A stretch of 64,000 bases of DNA from Verrucomicrobiaceae bacterium UBA2429. Lineage in GTDB: Bacteria > Verrucomicrobiota > Verrucomicrobiia > Verrucomicrobiales > Verrucomicrobiaceae. The stretch lies in assembly GCA_002343505.1 (NCBI GenBank), contig DDQZ01000094.1:2295-66294 (forward strand), read 5' to 3'. The position numbers and the translations under genes are program-made. The notes beneath the pieces are model-generated. The model was not told the DNA's origin and made no database searches. It was given only the letters and a program-made list of their open reading frames with translations. Numbering within the stretch: position 1 is the first letter of the stretch; every line of letters begins with the position of its first letter. This document shows positions 48,917 through 57,993 of the stretch, in pieces.

Positions 48917-50410
48917 TCAAGAGCTGAGCGCGGCTTCGCGCTCGGGTGTTTTCGGGCGGTGGTCGAGGAGCTTGGCCTCTTTCAAAAGCGTGCCGACGCC
49001 GAGGCGCTCGCGCATTTCGGGCATGTCGTGGAAATGCACGGCATTGGGGCGGATCTCGGTGACTTCGGCGAAGCGGTTCACCACGCGGTGTTCGAGGTCG
49101 TCTGTGTTGACGCCGTTTTCGGGCGTGACGTGCAGGACGAGCTCGTCCACCTCGTGCGGATCGTCGTCGCGTTTGCGCAGCTCGATCTGCCAGGCGGCCA
49201 CTCCTTTCTGATCGTCGAGCAGGTGCTCGAGGATGTTGAAATTCACCAGCGTGCCTTTGACCTTGTCGAGGTGCAGCTCGCGCACCTCGCTGACGCGGCC
49301 GATGGGGCCTCGCAAACGCGGGCAGCGACGCCCGCAGTGCGGGCAGGGCTCCCAGGTGAGGCCGCCGCTGGCGATGTCTCCGGTCCGGTAGCGCAGCACC
49401 ACGGTGCCGCGCGCGTCGAGCGGGGTGAAGACGATCTCTCCCGGCTCGCCATCCTCCGCAGGCTGGCCGGTGACTGGGTCCACGATCTCGATCAGGGCGA
49501 GGTCTGGGCTGAGGTGGAAGCCGCTGGCCTCAATGCCGGCAGGGCATTCTGGAAAAGCCATCTTTGCCTCTGTGAAACCGTAGGTGCTGATGACATGAGC
49601 GCCTTCGGAGCCTAGCTCGGCGGCCAGATCCACGAGGCGGGCGCGCAGGCCATCGGCCACTTTCTCACCGCCGAGAACGACGCGCTTGATGTTAGGCCAG
49701 TGCGCGCCGTTTTCGACACCCTGACGAAGCAGATGATAAAGGAAGGTGGGCATGCCGATGACGACATCGGGCTGGATTTTGTCCATGAGGCGCAGGTTTC
49801 CCTCCGTGCCCATGGCCTTGCCACCGCCGGTGCTGACCATGAAGGTGCCGAAGCTCAGCCCGGCATGATGCGCCTGCCAGAAGGCCAGATGCGGGGCGAA
49901 GGGGAAGGCATTCAAATGACGGAAGTCCTTCTGCGAGCGCCCGCATTCCATGAGCCTGCGGCCTGTGATGTCGAGGTTCGCCAGGTCATGCTTCGTAAAG
50001 AGAAAGGGCACCGGTTCGGAGGAGCGCCCAGTGGTGCTGGTGAGCAGCACGGGGCGGAACTCATGGTCCAGCGCCGCCTGAGTCGAAGCGCGGCCATGCA
50101 AGAGCGCGTGGAGGATGACATCCCACTCGCGCTTGAGCGCTGCCTCATCGGGCAGGAGCACGAATTCGCGCTGCTGCTCGCGCGGCACGGTGAGGTCGCC
50201 CTTGGAGGTAAAAGGCGCGTCACTCCAGTCGGCGAGCGTTTTTAAATCCGCGGGATGCAGATCATGCTCGGCGAAGAGGCGTCGGTAGTGAGCGCTGTAG
50301 GGCAGGACGCGCTTGGCGAGGTAGTCGCGCAGGCGGCGGAGCTGCCACCCGCGCCAGACTTCAGGCGGTGTGGAGTCCCACTTCGGGACAGGGGGATGCA
50401 GGATTTTCAT
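48917..50410 (-). CDS. PaaK-like AMP-forming CoA ligase
   Basis: 497 residues. Phenylacetate-CoA ligase-like adenylating enzyme: phosphate-binding TSTTGRSSEPVPF, GGGKAMGTEGN, the adenine region VISTYGFTEAKM, and RYRTGDIASGG with a zinc-like CPHCGRRCPRLRGPIGRVSE, typical of the PaaK/CapK subgroup. It would activate a carboxylic acid to its CoA thioester as entry to the pathway. Start at 50410 (MKILHPPVPKW), overlapping the patatin gene's end by 50 bp in a different frame. Confidence 0.88.
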   Translation of the reverse strand: MKILHPPVPKWDSTPPEVWRGWQLRRLRDYLAKRVLPYSAHYRRLFAEHDLHPADLKTLADWSDAPFTSKGDLTVPREQQREFVLLPDEAALKREWDVILHALLHGRASTQAALDHEFRPVLLTSTTGRSSEPVPFLFTKHDLANLDITGRRLMECGRSQKDFRHLNAFPFAPHLAFWQAHHAGLSFGTFMVSTGGGKAMGTEGNLRLMDKIQPDVVIGMPTFLYHLLRQGVENGAHWPNIKRVVLGGEKVADGLRARLVDLAAELGSEGAHVISTYGFTEAKMAFPECPAGIEASGFHLSPDLALIEIVDPVTGQPAEDGEPGEIVFTPLDARGTVVLRYRTGDIASGGLTWEPCPHCGRRCPRLRGPIGRVSEVRELHLDKVKGTLVNFNILEHLLDDQKGVAAWQIELRKRDDDPHEVDELVLHVTPENGVNTDDLEHRVVNRFAEVTEIRPNAVHFHDMPEMRERLGVGTLLKEAKLLDHRPKTPEREAALSS

Positions 50411-51404
50411 GGCGCGTCTCCAGGTTGGGTGTGGGGCGCCCAAGCAGCGCGAGGATTCGCGGCAGGGCGGTGACCGCGGCCGCGCGTCCGGCGCGGATGT
50501 AGCGGTCGAAATTTTCAAAGTCGAACCATGTGCTCTCGCAGAAGAAGGGATGCACCACCACATCGGCGGAGCGGCATTCCTTTTCCACGAGGCCAAGCTG
50601 CGCGCACATGAGAGCGCGGCGGAAAGTGTCCAGCACATTGCCAAAGGCCAGGAGGTTGAAGGGGCGCAGCAGGCGGCGCAGCCAGTAGCCGGGGCGCGGG
50701 CTTTTGGTGTCAGGCGGTGAGAACATGCCCTTCGGGCAGGAGCGTATGTCCTCAGTCGTGGGCATGACGTTGACGGCGATGACATGGTCCAGGGCGAAGC
50801 GCTCGCGCAGCAGGCCCACGGGCAGCGGCTCCACCGCGCCGCCATCGGTGAAGCGGCGTCCGTCAATGTGAACGGGAGCGCAGAGGCCGGGTATGGCCGC
50901 GCTGGCATGGACCGCCGGCCCGACAGGACCGCTGTCAAAGACATGGGCGGCCATGCTGTCGAGGTCGGCGGCCACAACGAGGAGGGGTTTTGCGAGCTCC
51001 TCGAAGCTGCGCGAGCCAAGCGTGCGCTCCAGATGGCGGCGGATTTTCATGCCGCGAATCAGGCCGGTCGTTGGGGGAAAAACAGGGTCTAGCAGACGCA
51101 GCAGTGTGCGCCGGTCACGAATCTCGCGCGCCAGGGATTCCAGATCGGAGGGGCCGCAGCCTGCGGCGTAAAGTGCGCCGACATAAGCGCCCATGCTGGT
51201 GCCCGCTATGGCGGCGATGGGGATGCCTGCCTCTTCGAGCACCTCAATGACGCCCACATGAGCCAAGCCGCGCGCGCCACCGCCTGAGAGCGCAAGCCCG
51301 ATGCGCGGAGCCTGTTTTTCCAAAGGCGGCGCACCACCACCGCATACCGGATCCTCCGCATTGCGCATCCATCCGGGACGGATTGGATTGAGATTGGTGA
51401 TCAT
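50361..51404 (-). CDS. patatin-like phospholipase
   Basis: 347 residues. Anion-hole GGGARGLAHVGVI, nucleophile Ser in AGTSMGAYVGALY, and the partner Asp in DGGAVEPLPV: the Ser-Asp dyad of the patatin/RssA family is complete. Releases fatty acids from lipids. As first gene of the operon it plausibly supplies acids that the downstream ligase activates and the thiolase/FadB pair degrades. Three to four residues upstream of the dyad glycine run there is a Pro-rich leader without a signal peptide. Confidence 0.92.
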   Translation of the reverse strand: MITNLNPIRPGWMRNAEDPVCGGGAPPLEKQAPRIGLALSGGGARGLAHVGVIEVLEEAGIPIAAIAGTSMGAYVGALYAAGCGPSDLESLAREIRDRRTLLRLLDPVFPPTTGLIRGMKIRRHLERTLGSRSFEELAKPLLVVAADLDSMAAHVFDSGPVGPAVHASAAIPGLCAPVHIDGRRFTDGGAVEPLPVGLLRERFALDHVIAVNVMPTTEDIRSCPKGMFSPPDTKSPRPGYWLRRLLRPFNLLAFGNVLDTFRRALMCAQLGLVEKECRSADVVVHPFFCESTWFDFENFDRYIRAGRAAAVTALPRILALLGRPTPNLETRHENPASPCPEVGLHTA

Positions 51405-51553
51405 GTTTCATACCTCCCTTCTTGAGAGATGAGACAAGACAACGGGCGCTTTTGTTCAAGAGCGGACGCCGGTCCAGAACCGCGCGGACATGCCAGAGCG
51501 GGTGGGAATCATCGGAAGCGACGAGGTGTGCTCATGCGCATGGACGCGCGGCA

Positions 51554-52456
51554 TCACTCGTCGAAAGCCTCGGCCACAGGGCGGCCATCCAAGGGATCGG
51601 GCGCGGGGATGTCCAGCAGCCACAGCACAGTCGCCGCCGTGTCATAGGTCATGGGTTCGCGCCCGGTGATTTCGCTCCCTTTGCGCACGCCCTTTCCCCA
51701 GGCGATCCAGGGAATCCGTGTGTTGTTCGGGATGGGGTCTGAGTGGCTCTTGTCCTTGCCACCGTGATCCGCGGTGATGATGACCGTCGTGTCCTCCGCG
51801 ATGCCCGCTTTCCCAACCGCCTCAATCACGCGACCCAGCGCCTGGTCGCAGGCCTTGAACGCTTCCATCTGCTCGTCGGAACCCCAGCCATGTTTGTGTC
51901 CGTTAATGTCCACATCCGGCAGGTGAATGAAGCAAAGCCGCGGCTTCCTCTCCACAATCCATGCCGCCGCGCGCCGGGCCACCTCTGCTGCTGGCACCAG
52001 CTTCTTCTCCTCCTCGGCGGGGATGGGGCCGTAATCATACTCGCCTCCGCAATCAAAGACATTGAGCGAGTCCTTGAGCCACAAGTGGCGGAATTTGATT
52101 TTGCCGCAAAACAGCCCCGTGATGTTTTCAATGCCGGCCTGTTTGGCGAGGGAGAAAACCGTGGGCGTCTTCACAAGGCCGCGCAGGGGGAAATATTCGT
52201 TCCAGTCAATTTTATGCCGCGCGATGTCCAGCCCCGTGAGCATCGAGGTGTGCGAGGGCAGCGTCTTGGACGGAATGATGGTGCGCGCCCGCCAGGTGTG
52301 CGCGCCCTCCACCACCAGGCGGTCCAGGTTCGGCATCTCCGCCTTTTGCACCAGCTCGCAGTTCGCCCCGTCAATGCTGACGACGATGACATGGCCGGCG
52401 CGCGGCGCGGCGGTGGCAGCGGCGGCGAGAAGGAGAAAAAGGGCGGGAACGCGCAT
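51554..52456 (-). CDS. secreted phosphodiesterase/nucleotide pyrophosphatase-like protein
   Basis: 300 residues, signal peptide MRVPALFLLLAAAATAAP. Alkaline-phosphatase superfamily, type I phosphodiesterase group: VIVVSIDGANCELVQKA (first metal Asp), nucleophilic Thr in IIPSKTLPSHTSMLTG, metal ligands in FIHLPDVDINGHKHGWGS and VIITADHGG. Hydrolyses phosphodiester or pyrophosphate bonds outside the cytoplasm. Start at 52456 gives the signal peptide. Upstream neighbour is divergent. Confidence 0.9.
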   Translation of the reverse strand: MRVPALFLLLAAAATAAPRAGHVIVVSIDGANCELVQKAEMPNLDRLVVEGAHTWRARTIIPSKTLPSHTSMLTGLDIARHKIDWNEYFPLRGLVKTPTVFSLAKQAGIENITGLFCGKIKFRHLWLKDSLNVFDCGGEYDYGPIPAEEEKKLVPAAEVARRAAAWIVERKPRLCFIHLPDVDINGHKHGWGSDEQMEAFKACDQALGRVIEAVGKAGIAEDTTVIITADHGGKDKSHSDPIPNNTRIPWIAWGKGVRKGSEITGREPMTYDTAATVLWLLDIPAPDPLDGRPVAEAFDE

Positions 52457-52622
52457 GAATGGACGAGGCTGGAATCATGCCGCCCGCCGCCGGCAATGCC
52501 AGCGTCTTTTCCGTCAACTGCTCTTTTTAACTGCGCTGCGGGCATCCCGCTGTTGGCCGAAGCGACAAGACGCGCGGATCACGGCCTGCTATACGCGCCG
52601 CCCTGCTCCCGTATTGCTGCTC

Positions 52623-54125
52623 ATGGACCGTCGTGACTTTTTTAAAACCACCGCAGCAGCCGGCATGGCAGGCGCGCTGCCGTTTGCGGGCGCTGTGTCA
52701 CCGCGTCAGCCTGGGCTCATCCGCGCGGAAAACGCCAGACCCGGCTCCAGTTTCCAGCTCACCCGCATGAGGCCGGACGACGCAAAGTCCCACCGCACTT
52801 CCTTGATCGAGGGCTATTGCTCGCGCCAATCGCTGATCGCGGGTGAAAAACTCGACATCTTCGTCAGCACCAAACCCGCCGCGCGCTTCATCATCGAGGT
52901 TTTCCGCGCGGGTTACTACGGCGGAGAGGGCGCCCGTCTCATGACCACGCTCGGCCCCTTCGACGGCATGGAGCAGCCCGTGCCGGAGATCGGCGTAAAC
53001 CGTCTGCGCGAGTGCCGCTGGCAGGCATCCTCATCCCTCACCATCCCCGGCGACTGGCCCAGCGGCGTCTATCTCGGCCGCCTCACCACCCTTCCCGAAT
53101 CCGCCGACAAGCCCTACTGGCAGAGCTACGTCATCTTCATCGTCAAAGACGACCGCCCTGCCGACATCCTCTTCCAGTGCAGCGACAACACGTGGCAGGC
53201 CTACAACCGCTGGCCCGTGAACGAGTCGCTCTACACCGATCCGCGCGCCGCGCATGCACCTGGCGTCAGTTGCAGCTTTGACCGGCCTTATGGCAAATAC
53301 GTGCAGATCTTCGACAACCCGCAGAGCATGGGCAGCGGCGAGTTCCTGCTGTGGGAATACCCGCTGTGCTACTGGCTGGAAAAAGAAGGCTACGACGTGA
53401 CCTACTGCTCGAACGTGGACAATCTCGATCCCGCCAACCTCTCCCGCGTCAAAACGATGATCAGCACCGGCCACGACGAATATTGGGACGTGCGCCAGTT
53501 CCACAACGTCAAGCAGGCCATCGCCGACGGCCTCAGCGTGCTCTGGCTATCGGCCAACGACGTTTACATGGTCACGCCCTTCACGCCGAACGCGAAAGGC
53601 GATGCCAATCGCCGCCTCACGCGCGAGACCTGCTTCGGCGAGTTCCGCGAGGAGGAAAAAGAGGCCTACTCGAAGGTCCTCGGCCCTTTTGAGAATCCCG
53701 GCCCCGACGAGCGCGACATCATCGGAGCGCGCACCGTGGTCCCCTTCAACGGCGGCGGCGACTGGACCTGCGCCATGCCGGACCACTGGCTCTTCGAGGG
53801 CACCGGCATGAAAAAGGGCGAGAGCATCCCCGGCCTCGTCGGCTGGGAATTCCACGGCGATCCAGATACCGCACGCGCAGGCCTCGAAGTCATCGCCGAG
53901 GGCAATGTCTGGGCCGGCGGCACGCGCCTTGGCAAATACGCCGCCACGATCTTCGAAGGTCCGAAGAAGAACATCGTCTTCAACGCCACCACCATCTTCT
54001 GGTCCCAGGGCCTCAGCGATCCACCCGGCCACATGATCCCGTGGAGCCACTATTCACGGCCGCATGGCCCCGATGAGCGCGTGCAGCGCATCACCAAGAA
54101 TGCGCTGAAGCGGGCCATCGGATGA
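52623..54125 (+). CDS. Tat-exported N,N-dimethylformamidase beta-subunit-like protein
   Basis: 500 residues. Twin-arginine leader MDRRDFFKTTAAAGMAGALPFAGA. The rest matches the large C-terminal domain of the dimethylformamidase beta-subunit family in outline: GYYGGEGARLM, DILFQCSDNTWQAYNRWP, SFDRPYGKYVQIF, MISTGHDEYWDVRQFHNV and LVGWEFHGDP. Distant members have no proven reaction, so I do not claim amidase activity. Start at 52623. It reads plus strand, divergent from the phosphodiesterase gene (166 bp). Confidence 0.8.
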   Translation: MDRRDFFKTTAAAGMAGALPFAGAVSPRQPGLIRAENARPGSSFQLTRMRPDDAKSHRTSLIEGYCSRQSLIAGEKLDIFVSTKPAARFIIEVFRAGYYGGEGARLMTTLGPFDGMEQPVPEIGVNRLRECRWQASSSLTIPGDWPSGVYLGRLTTLPESADKPYWQSYVIFIVKDDRPADILFQCSDNTWQAYNRWPVNESLYTDPRAAHAPGVSCSFDRPYGKYVQIFDNPQSMGSGEFLLWEYPLCYWLEKEGYDVTYCSNVDNLDPANLSRVKTMISTGHDEYWDVRQFHNVKQAIADGLSVLWLSANDVYMVTPFTPNAKGDANRRLTRETCFGEFREEEKEAYSKVLGPFENPGPDERDIIGARTVVPFNGGGDWTCAMPDHWLFEGTGMKKGESIPGLVGWEFHGDPDTARAGLEVIAEGNVWAGGTRLGKYAATIFEGPKKNIVFNATTIFWSQGLSDPPGHMIPWSHYSRPHGPDERVQRITKNALKRAIG

Positions 54126-54174
54126 CTCGGGTGCCGGCGAGCATGTCAGTTGCATCTTGCGCCGGGCGGCATTC

Positions 54175-54630
54175 ATGTCAGCCGGCATGGCACTGCTTTT
54201 CCATTCCAAGAACCCGGCCACCGACTGGCTTTCGAACTTGTCACCTCATGGCTTCGTCCTTAGCGGTGTGAAGTGGCGCAGTGTGGAGCACTGCTATCAG
54301 GCCGCCAAATACGAGGACGCCTCCATCGTCAAAATCATCCAGACAGCCTCATCGCCCCTGGCGGCGCGCAAAGCCGGTCAGAACCGGTCCCTCGCTCCGA
54401 GGCAGGATTGGGATGAAAACAAGATCAGGGTAATGACGGAGGCTGTGCGGGCCAAGTTCACACAGAACCGGCGTTTGCGGGAGCAACTGCTGGCGACGGG
54501 AGACGAGGAGTTGGTCCACCTTTCGCGCAACGATTTGTTCTGGGGTCGCACAGCGGAGGGCGGGGGGGAGAACCGGCTGGGACTGATCCTGATGGAGGTC
54601 AGGAGCGAATTGCGCAGGCAGGACGGATGA
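54175..54630 (+). CDS. NADAR-family protein (YbiA-like)
   Basis: About 151 residues from 54175; ATGs at 54157 and 54187 are alternatives. Signatures of the NADAR/DUF1768 family: FHSKNPATDWLSNLSPHGFVLSGVKWRSVEHCYQAAKY, then AARKAGQNRSLAPRQDWDENKIRVM and LLATGDEELVHLSRNDLFWG. Homologues hydrolyse N-glycosidic bonds, of ADP-ribose on nucleic acids or of early riboflavin-pathway intermediates. The sequence does not decide between these. No partner gene adjoins it. Confidence 0.9.
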   Translation: MSAGMALLFHSKNPATDWLSNLSPHGFVLSGVKWRSVEHCYQAAKYEDASIVKIIQTASSPLAARKAGQNRSLAPRQDWDENKIRVMTEAVRAKFTQNRRLREQLLATGDEELVHLSRNDLFWGRTAEGGGENRLGLILMEVRSELRRQDG

Positions 54631-54673
54631 TGCCAGCTCGGAGAATGCCGCCCGTTCCAGCCCATCGAGTCCA

Positions 54674-55552
54674 TCATTCCAGCGCGCGCGCCAGCCATTC
54701 GCGCAGGCGGGCGCGCTCCGGCAGGTCGCGCAGCACCCAGGCATCACTGTGATTGCGGAAGGGGATCGGCATGAAAGTCCACGCGCCTTCGATCCCCGTG
54801 GAGTTCAGCCATGCTTCGATGGCGCCGGTGCCGCCCTCGTGGCTGATGAACTGCGGCCTGCCGCGAAGCCGGGCCAGTCTTTGCAGCGCCGAGGCGCGGT
54901 CCGCGCCCGCATACGGCCAGCGTTCGCTCACGCCGTCATAATGACTGTGGCAGATGAAGGCGCGCCAAAGCGCCGCAATCTCGTCATCGTGCAACCCGAG
55001 GTAATTGCAGCCGATGCTGCCGCGCGAGAAGCCGCACAGCACCACACGCGCGGGGTCGCCTCCGTAACGCGCGCAGGTCTCGCGCACGGCGGCCAGGCAG
55101 TAGCGCTTGCTCTCCTGCACATCGCCCCACCATTTCACGGCGTTGCGTTTGCCGTCCTCGTGCGGCTCCACATAGGGCAGGCACAGCCAGAGAAATCCCC
55201 TGCCGCCGCTGATGCCATAGCCGAGCCGGCACCCCTCCACACCGCCGTCGCAGGCATCACCGAATGCGTTCCGGTAACCGCCATTGCCCGCGTATTCCAC
55301 CAGCACTGGCAGTGGCGCGCCTCCCGGCTGCCAGCCTACTGGGAGATACAGCGAGTGCCGCACCCGCGTGTTCTCCCAGCCCGAGGCCGTGGCATACACC
55401 CGTTTTCCCGCGGCAGGCGGTCCCTCCGTGATTTCCGGCACGCTCAAGTCTGCGGCTACAGTGGAGAGATCAGGCAGCGTGGATGTCTGGGCGGGCATGA
55501 GCGTTCGAAGCAGCAAGAAAAGACATGCGGACAAGGACTGAATGAAACTCAT
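54674..55552 (-). CDS. secreted alpha/beta-hydrolase esterase
   Basis: 292 residues; start at 55552 (MSFIQSLSACLFLLLRTLMPAQT) gives a signal peptide, with an ATG at 55567 also in frame. Hydrolase fold: LPVLVEYAGNGGYRNAFGD, nucleophile in VVLCGFSRGSIGCNYLG, His likely in FRNHSDAWVL. Two cysteines (CDGGVEGC) may form a disulfide. Probable carboxylesterase of unknown substrate; converges on the NADAR gene. Confidence 0.8.
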   Translation of the reverse strand: MSFIQSLSACLFLLLRTLMPAQTSTLPDLSTVAADLSVPEITEGPPAAGKRVYATASGWENTRVRHSLYLPVGWQPGGAPLPVLVEYAGNGGYRNAFGDACDGGVEGCRLGYGISGGRGFLWLCLPYVEPHEDGKRNAVKWWGDVQESKRYCLAAVRETCARYGGDPARVVLCGFSRGSIGCNYLGLHDDEIAALWRAFICHSHYDGVSERWPYAGADRASALQRLARLRGRPQFISHEGGTGAIEAWLNSTGIEGAWTFMPIPFRNHSDAWVLRDLPERARLREWLARALE

Positions 55553-55779
55553 GGGCGGGCGAAGCATATTCGAGAGACAGCATCAATGACAAACACCCAG
55601 CTCGGCGCAAGTGAGCGCCGGAAGACAGGAAAACAAATCGCAATGAAACCGGTCTGCAGGCAGATGAACCGGCGCAGTGGAGGGTCTTAATCAACTTCTT
55701 TCGCAATGACACCCGTCTCGAGTGCAAGCTGGGAAGCCTGCACTGAGGTCTGGATGCCAAAGCGGGTTCGAAAGACCGG

Positions 55780-56232
55780 TCAGCCATCAGTCACAGGCTG
55801 GATTTTACGAAGCCGGTAGGCGTTGTTTTCCTGAATGATCACATCAGGGAAGCCTGCGTCCCTGAGTTTGGCTTTGAGCTTGTTCATGAGCACGGAAAGG
55901 CCGTGCGAGTTGAGGTTCATGAGCCGTTGCAACTCCTCCCTGCCCGTCATGCCGGGAGACTCATTCAACAAATTCATGAGTTTGAGCTGAGCCGGCGAAA
56001 GCGGGATGTGCGAGCCGTTGATGGATGCTTCCATCACTGAAACCTTGATCACGAGTTGAGGCTGCCCAGCCACGGCATCACCGCCGATGTTGCGCAAAAG
56101 CGACTCGGCGAGGTCGAGTTTTTCCTCGGCCTTGAAGTAGGTCATGTAACCCTCCTCGAGCAGACGCCTGGCATCGAAAAACAGTTCAAATGCGCGTTTG
56201 ATGTCGGCTGAGTGGGGAGACGGTGCGGCCAT
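55780..56232 (-). CDS. winged-helix DNA-binding protein, divergent from the ubiquitin-like operon
   Basis: 150 residues. The N-terminal ~55 residues are helical (ELFFDARRLLEEGYMTYFKAEEKLDLAESLL) and could form a coil or TPR-like hairpin. The C-terminal ~80 residues look like an OmpR/trans_reg_C-type winged helix: EASINGSHIPLSPAQLKLMNLLNE, then REELQRLMNLNSHGLSVLMNKLKAKLRD and YRLRKI. There is no receiver domain. Its start is 182 bp from that of the RING-protein gene, on the opposite strand, with palindromes between them. It is therefore the prime candidate for local control of the operon. Recognised only by fold; no named family. Confidence 0.65.
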   Translation of the reverse strand: MAAPSPHSADIKRAFELFFDARRLLEEGYMTYFKAEEKLDLAESLLRNIGGDAVAGQPQLVIKVSVMEASINGSHIPLSPAQLKLMNLLNESPGMTGREELQRLMNLNSHGLSVLMNKLKAKLRDAGFPDVIIQENNAYRLRKIQPVTDG

Positions 56233-56413
56233 GTTGAAGGTGGGGTTGATTCACCTGGTATCCCGTCATGGCTCGATTTGTTAACGATTCTATTTCACGG
56301 CACACGGTGACCGCCCACGGCAAGATCTGGCACCGTCAGATTTTTTTGGTGATTCTGCGCACTGATCACCGGTGATGCCGGATGGCAGGCTAAAATTTGA
56401 AAAAATTCGAGCC
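56233..56413. promoter_or_regulatory. divergent promoter region of the ubiquitin-like operon
   Basis: 180 bp, clearly AT-richer than the flanking genes. It contains a perfect 12 bp palindrome, ATCACCGGTGAT (56365-56376), and an upstream GGTGAT (56349-56354) inverted to its left half, 38-65 bp before the RING-protein start. A T7 tract is at 56341-56347. No confident -35/-10 pair can be called. The palindrome is a candidate binding site for the adjacent winged-helix protein. Confidence 0.45.
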
Positions 56414-56926
56414 ATGCCGCAACTGTTCTTCTCTCATGCCGGGCCGTCTCTACAGCCCTTGATGTCCTTCGCCTCCCCCCGGTGGGAGTGTGTGCTTTTG
56501 CCGGCGGGGCGCGCCGTGCGTCTGGGCGCGCAAGGTTTGTCCTTCCACCCCGCGAGTGGTTCCGGCTCTGCCGAATGGGTGCTGCTGGCCGCTCCTGATT
56601 CAAGAGTGAGTGTCAATGGCGAGAATGCCGCTGTCACCGGCATCCGGGTGCTGCGCCACAAGGACATGATCTGCGCTGAGGGGATGCGGTTGTTTTTCAG
56701 CGGCGAAAAAATCGCCGCCGTCTCGGCGTTGGAGGCGGCGGACGTCCACTGCGCGCGCTGCCAGTCGGAGATGCAGACGGGAACTCCCGTTCTGCTGTGC
56801 CCGGAGTGCGGCGCGCCGCACCATGCGGAGGGCTGCTGGGATGCCGCGCCCGCCTGCGCGCTGTGCCCTCGGCCGACGAATGCGCGCGGCCTGCTCTGGT
56901 CGCCGGTGGAAGGAGGCTGGTCATGA
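56414..56926 (+). CDS. FHA-like/RING-finger protein, E3-ligase candidate
   Basis: 170 residues. C-terminal binuclear zinc finger: C113-x2-C116-x12-C129-x2-C132-x3-H136-x4-C141-x6-C148-x2-C151, eight ligands in C4HC3 order (His137 could serve instead of His136). This matches the spacing expected of the prokaryotic RING family that is reported beside E1, E2 and JAB genes. Residues about 20-105 form a beta-sandwich that looks FHA-like (VSVNGENAAV, VLRHKDMICAEGMRLFF). Predicted to bring E2 to a target or to bind a modifier. First gene of the operon; its stop overlaps the E1 start by 4 bp (ATGA). Called E3-like by motif and context only; no activity is shown. Confidence 0.8.
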   Translation: MPQLFFSHAGPSLQPLMSFASPRWECVLLPAGRAVRLGAQGLSFHPASGSGSAEWVLLAAPDSRVSVNGENAAVTGIRVLRHKDMICAEGMRLFFSGEKIAAVSALEAADVHCARCQSEMQTGTPVLLCPECGAPHHAEGCWDAAPACALCPRPTNARGLLWSPVEGGWS

Positions 56927-57993
56927 ATTTTGAGCGCGCGCTGCTCTGCGGGCTGGGCAACACCGGCTCGGCCCTCCTGCCTTTGCTGGCCGCGCTGCCG
57001 GGCTTGCGCGAGGTGGTGCTTGTGGATCGGGACCGGATTGAGCGCGCCAATCTGGCCTGCCAGGCGGGTCTCACCGCGGCGGATGTCGGCAGGTCCAAGG
57101 CCCGCGTGCATGCCCGGCGGCTGCGCGGGCTGCGTCCGGGCTTGAAAGTCGTGGCCTACGAACAGGACCTGGCGCGCATCCCGCTCGGCGAGTGGCATGG
57201 CGCGCTGGTGGCGGGCTGTCTGGACAACAACGAGGCCAGGGTCGTGCTCAATGCCGGCGCCTTTCGCGCGCGCGCCGCCTTGCTGCTGGACCTGGGGGTG
57301 CGCGCCGACAACCGCCTGGCTCGCGTCTCTGTGCTGCATCCCTGCCGCGCCGGGTCCGCCTGCCTAGAGTGCTCGTGGTCCGAGGCCGACTACTCGCCCG
57401 CGCGCCACGCCTGCGCTCCGCCCGCGCCTGCCTCCGGCGCTTCCGCCGCTCTCGGCGCCCTGGCCGCTTCTCTCGCCATGCTGGAGATCGAAAAACTGCG
57501 CGACTCCGCGCTCGAACCCGTCGCGCGCGAGGTGGTGGTGTGCGCGGACTCGCACGAGATTTTTTCGAGCGCACTGCACCGCCGGTCTGCCTGCCGCTTT
57601 GAGCACTCGGCGTTGAATCTCTCCACCGCTCCGCTGTCACTGGATGCCACCACCCTGGGTGAGTTTTTCCACTTGGCGTCCGTGCGAGGCGCGACTGCCA
57701 TGCGCGTTGAAGGCCGGTTTTATCACCCGCCGCTTTCATGCTCCGCCGGATGCGGTGGCAGGCTCGCTCCAGGGTTCCGCCCGCGCGGCGGCGGCGGCGT
57801 GTGTCAGGTCTGCGGCAGGCCTTCTGCCGGCGCCGCAGCTTTCCAGTGCCAGACCGTGCTCGCGCAGGCCGAATGGCCGCCGCTTCTCGGCATCCCCCTC
57901 TCCAGACTTGGACTGCGCGACCGCGATGTCATCACGCTCGCCGCCGCTGACGGCCAGCCTTCCAGTTTCTTGATCACGCTCACATCCTCATGA
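56923..57993 (+). CDS. E1-like ThiF/UBA-family activating protein
   Basis: 356 residues. Adenylation-domain signatures: LCGLGNTGSALLPLLAAL (G10-x-G12-x2-G15), VDRDRIERANLACQAG (Asp35/Asp37, Asn43, Gln47) and VAGCLDNNEARVVLN. Candidate catalytic cysteine is in ACLECSW (C147 or C150). A C-terminal extension has a likely zinc site (CSAGC, CQVCG). E1-like proteins adenylate a Ubl C-terminus and pass it to E2. A strong Shine-Dalgarno (AAGGAGG) lies 7 bp before this start. Overlaps the RING gene and the E2 gene by 4 bp each. Confidence 0.9.
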   Translation: MNFERALLCGLGNTGSALLPLLAALPGLREVVLVDRDRIERANLACQAGLTAADVGRSKARVHARRLRGLRPGLKVVAYEQDLARIPLGEWHGALVAGCLDNNEARVVLNAGAFRARAALLLDLGVRADNRLARVSVLHPCRAGSACLECSWSEADYSPARHACAPPAPASGASAALGALAASLAMLEIEKLRDSALEPVAREVVVCADSHEIFSSALHRRSACRFEHSALNLSTAPLSLDATTLGEFFHLASVRGATAMRVEGRFYHPPLSCSAGCGGRLAPGFRPRGGGGVCQVCGRPSAGAAAFQCQTVLAQAEWPPLLGIPLSRLGLRDRDVITLAAADGQPSSFLITLTSS

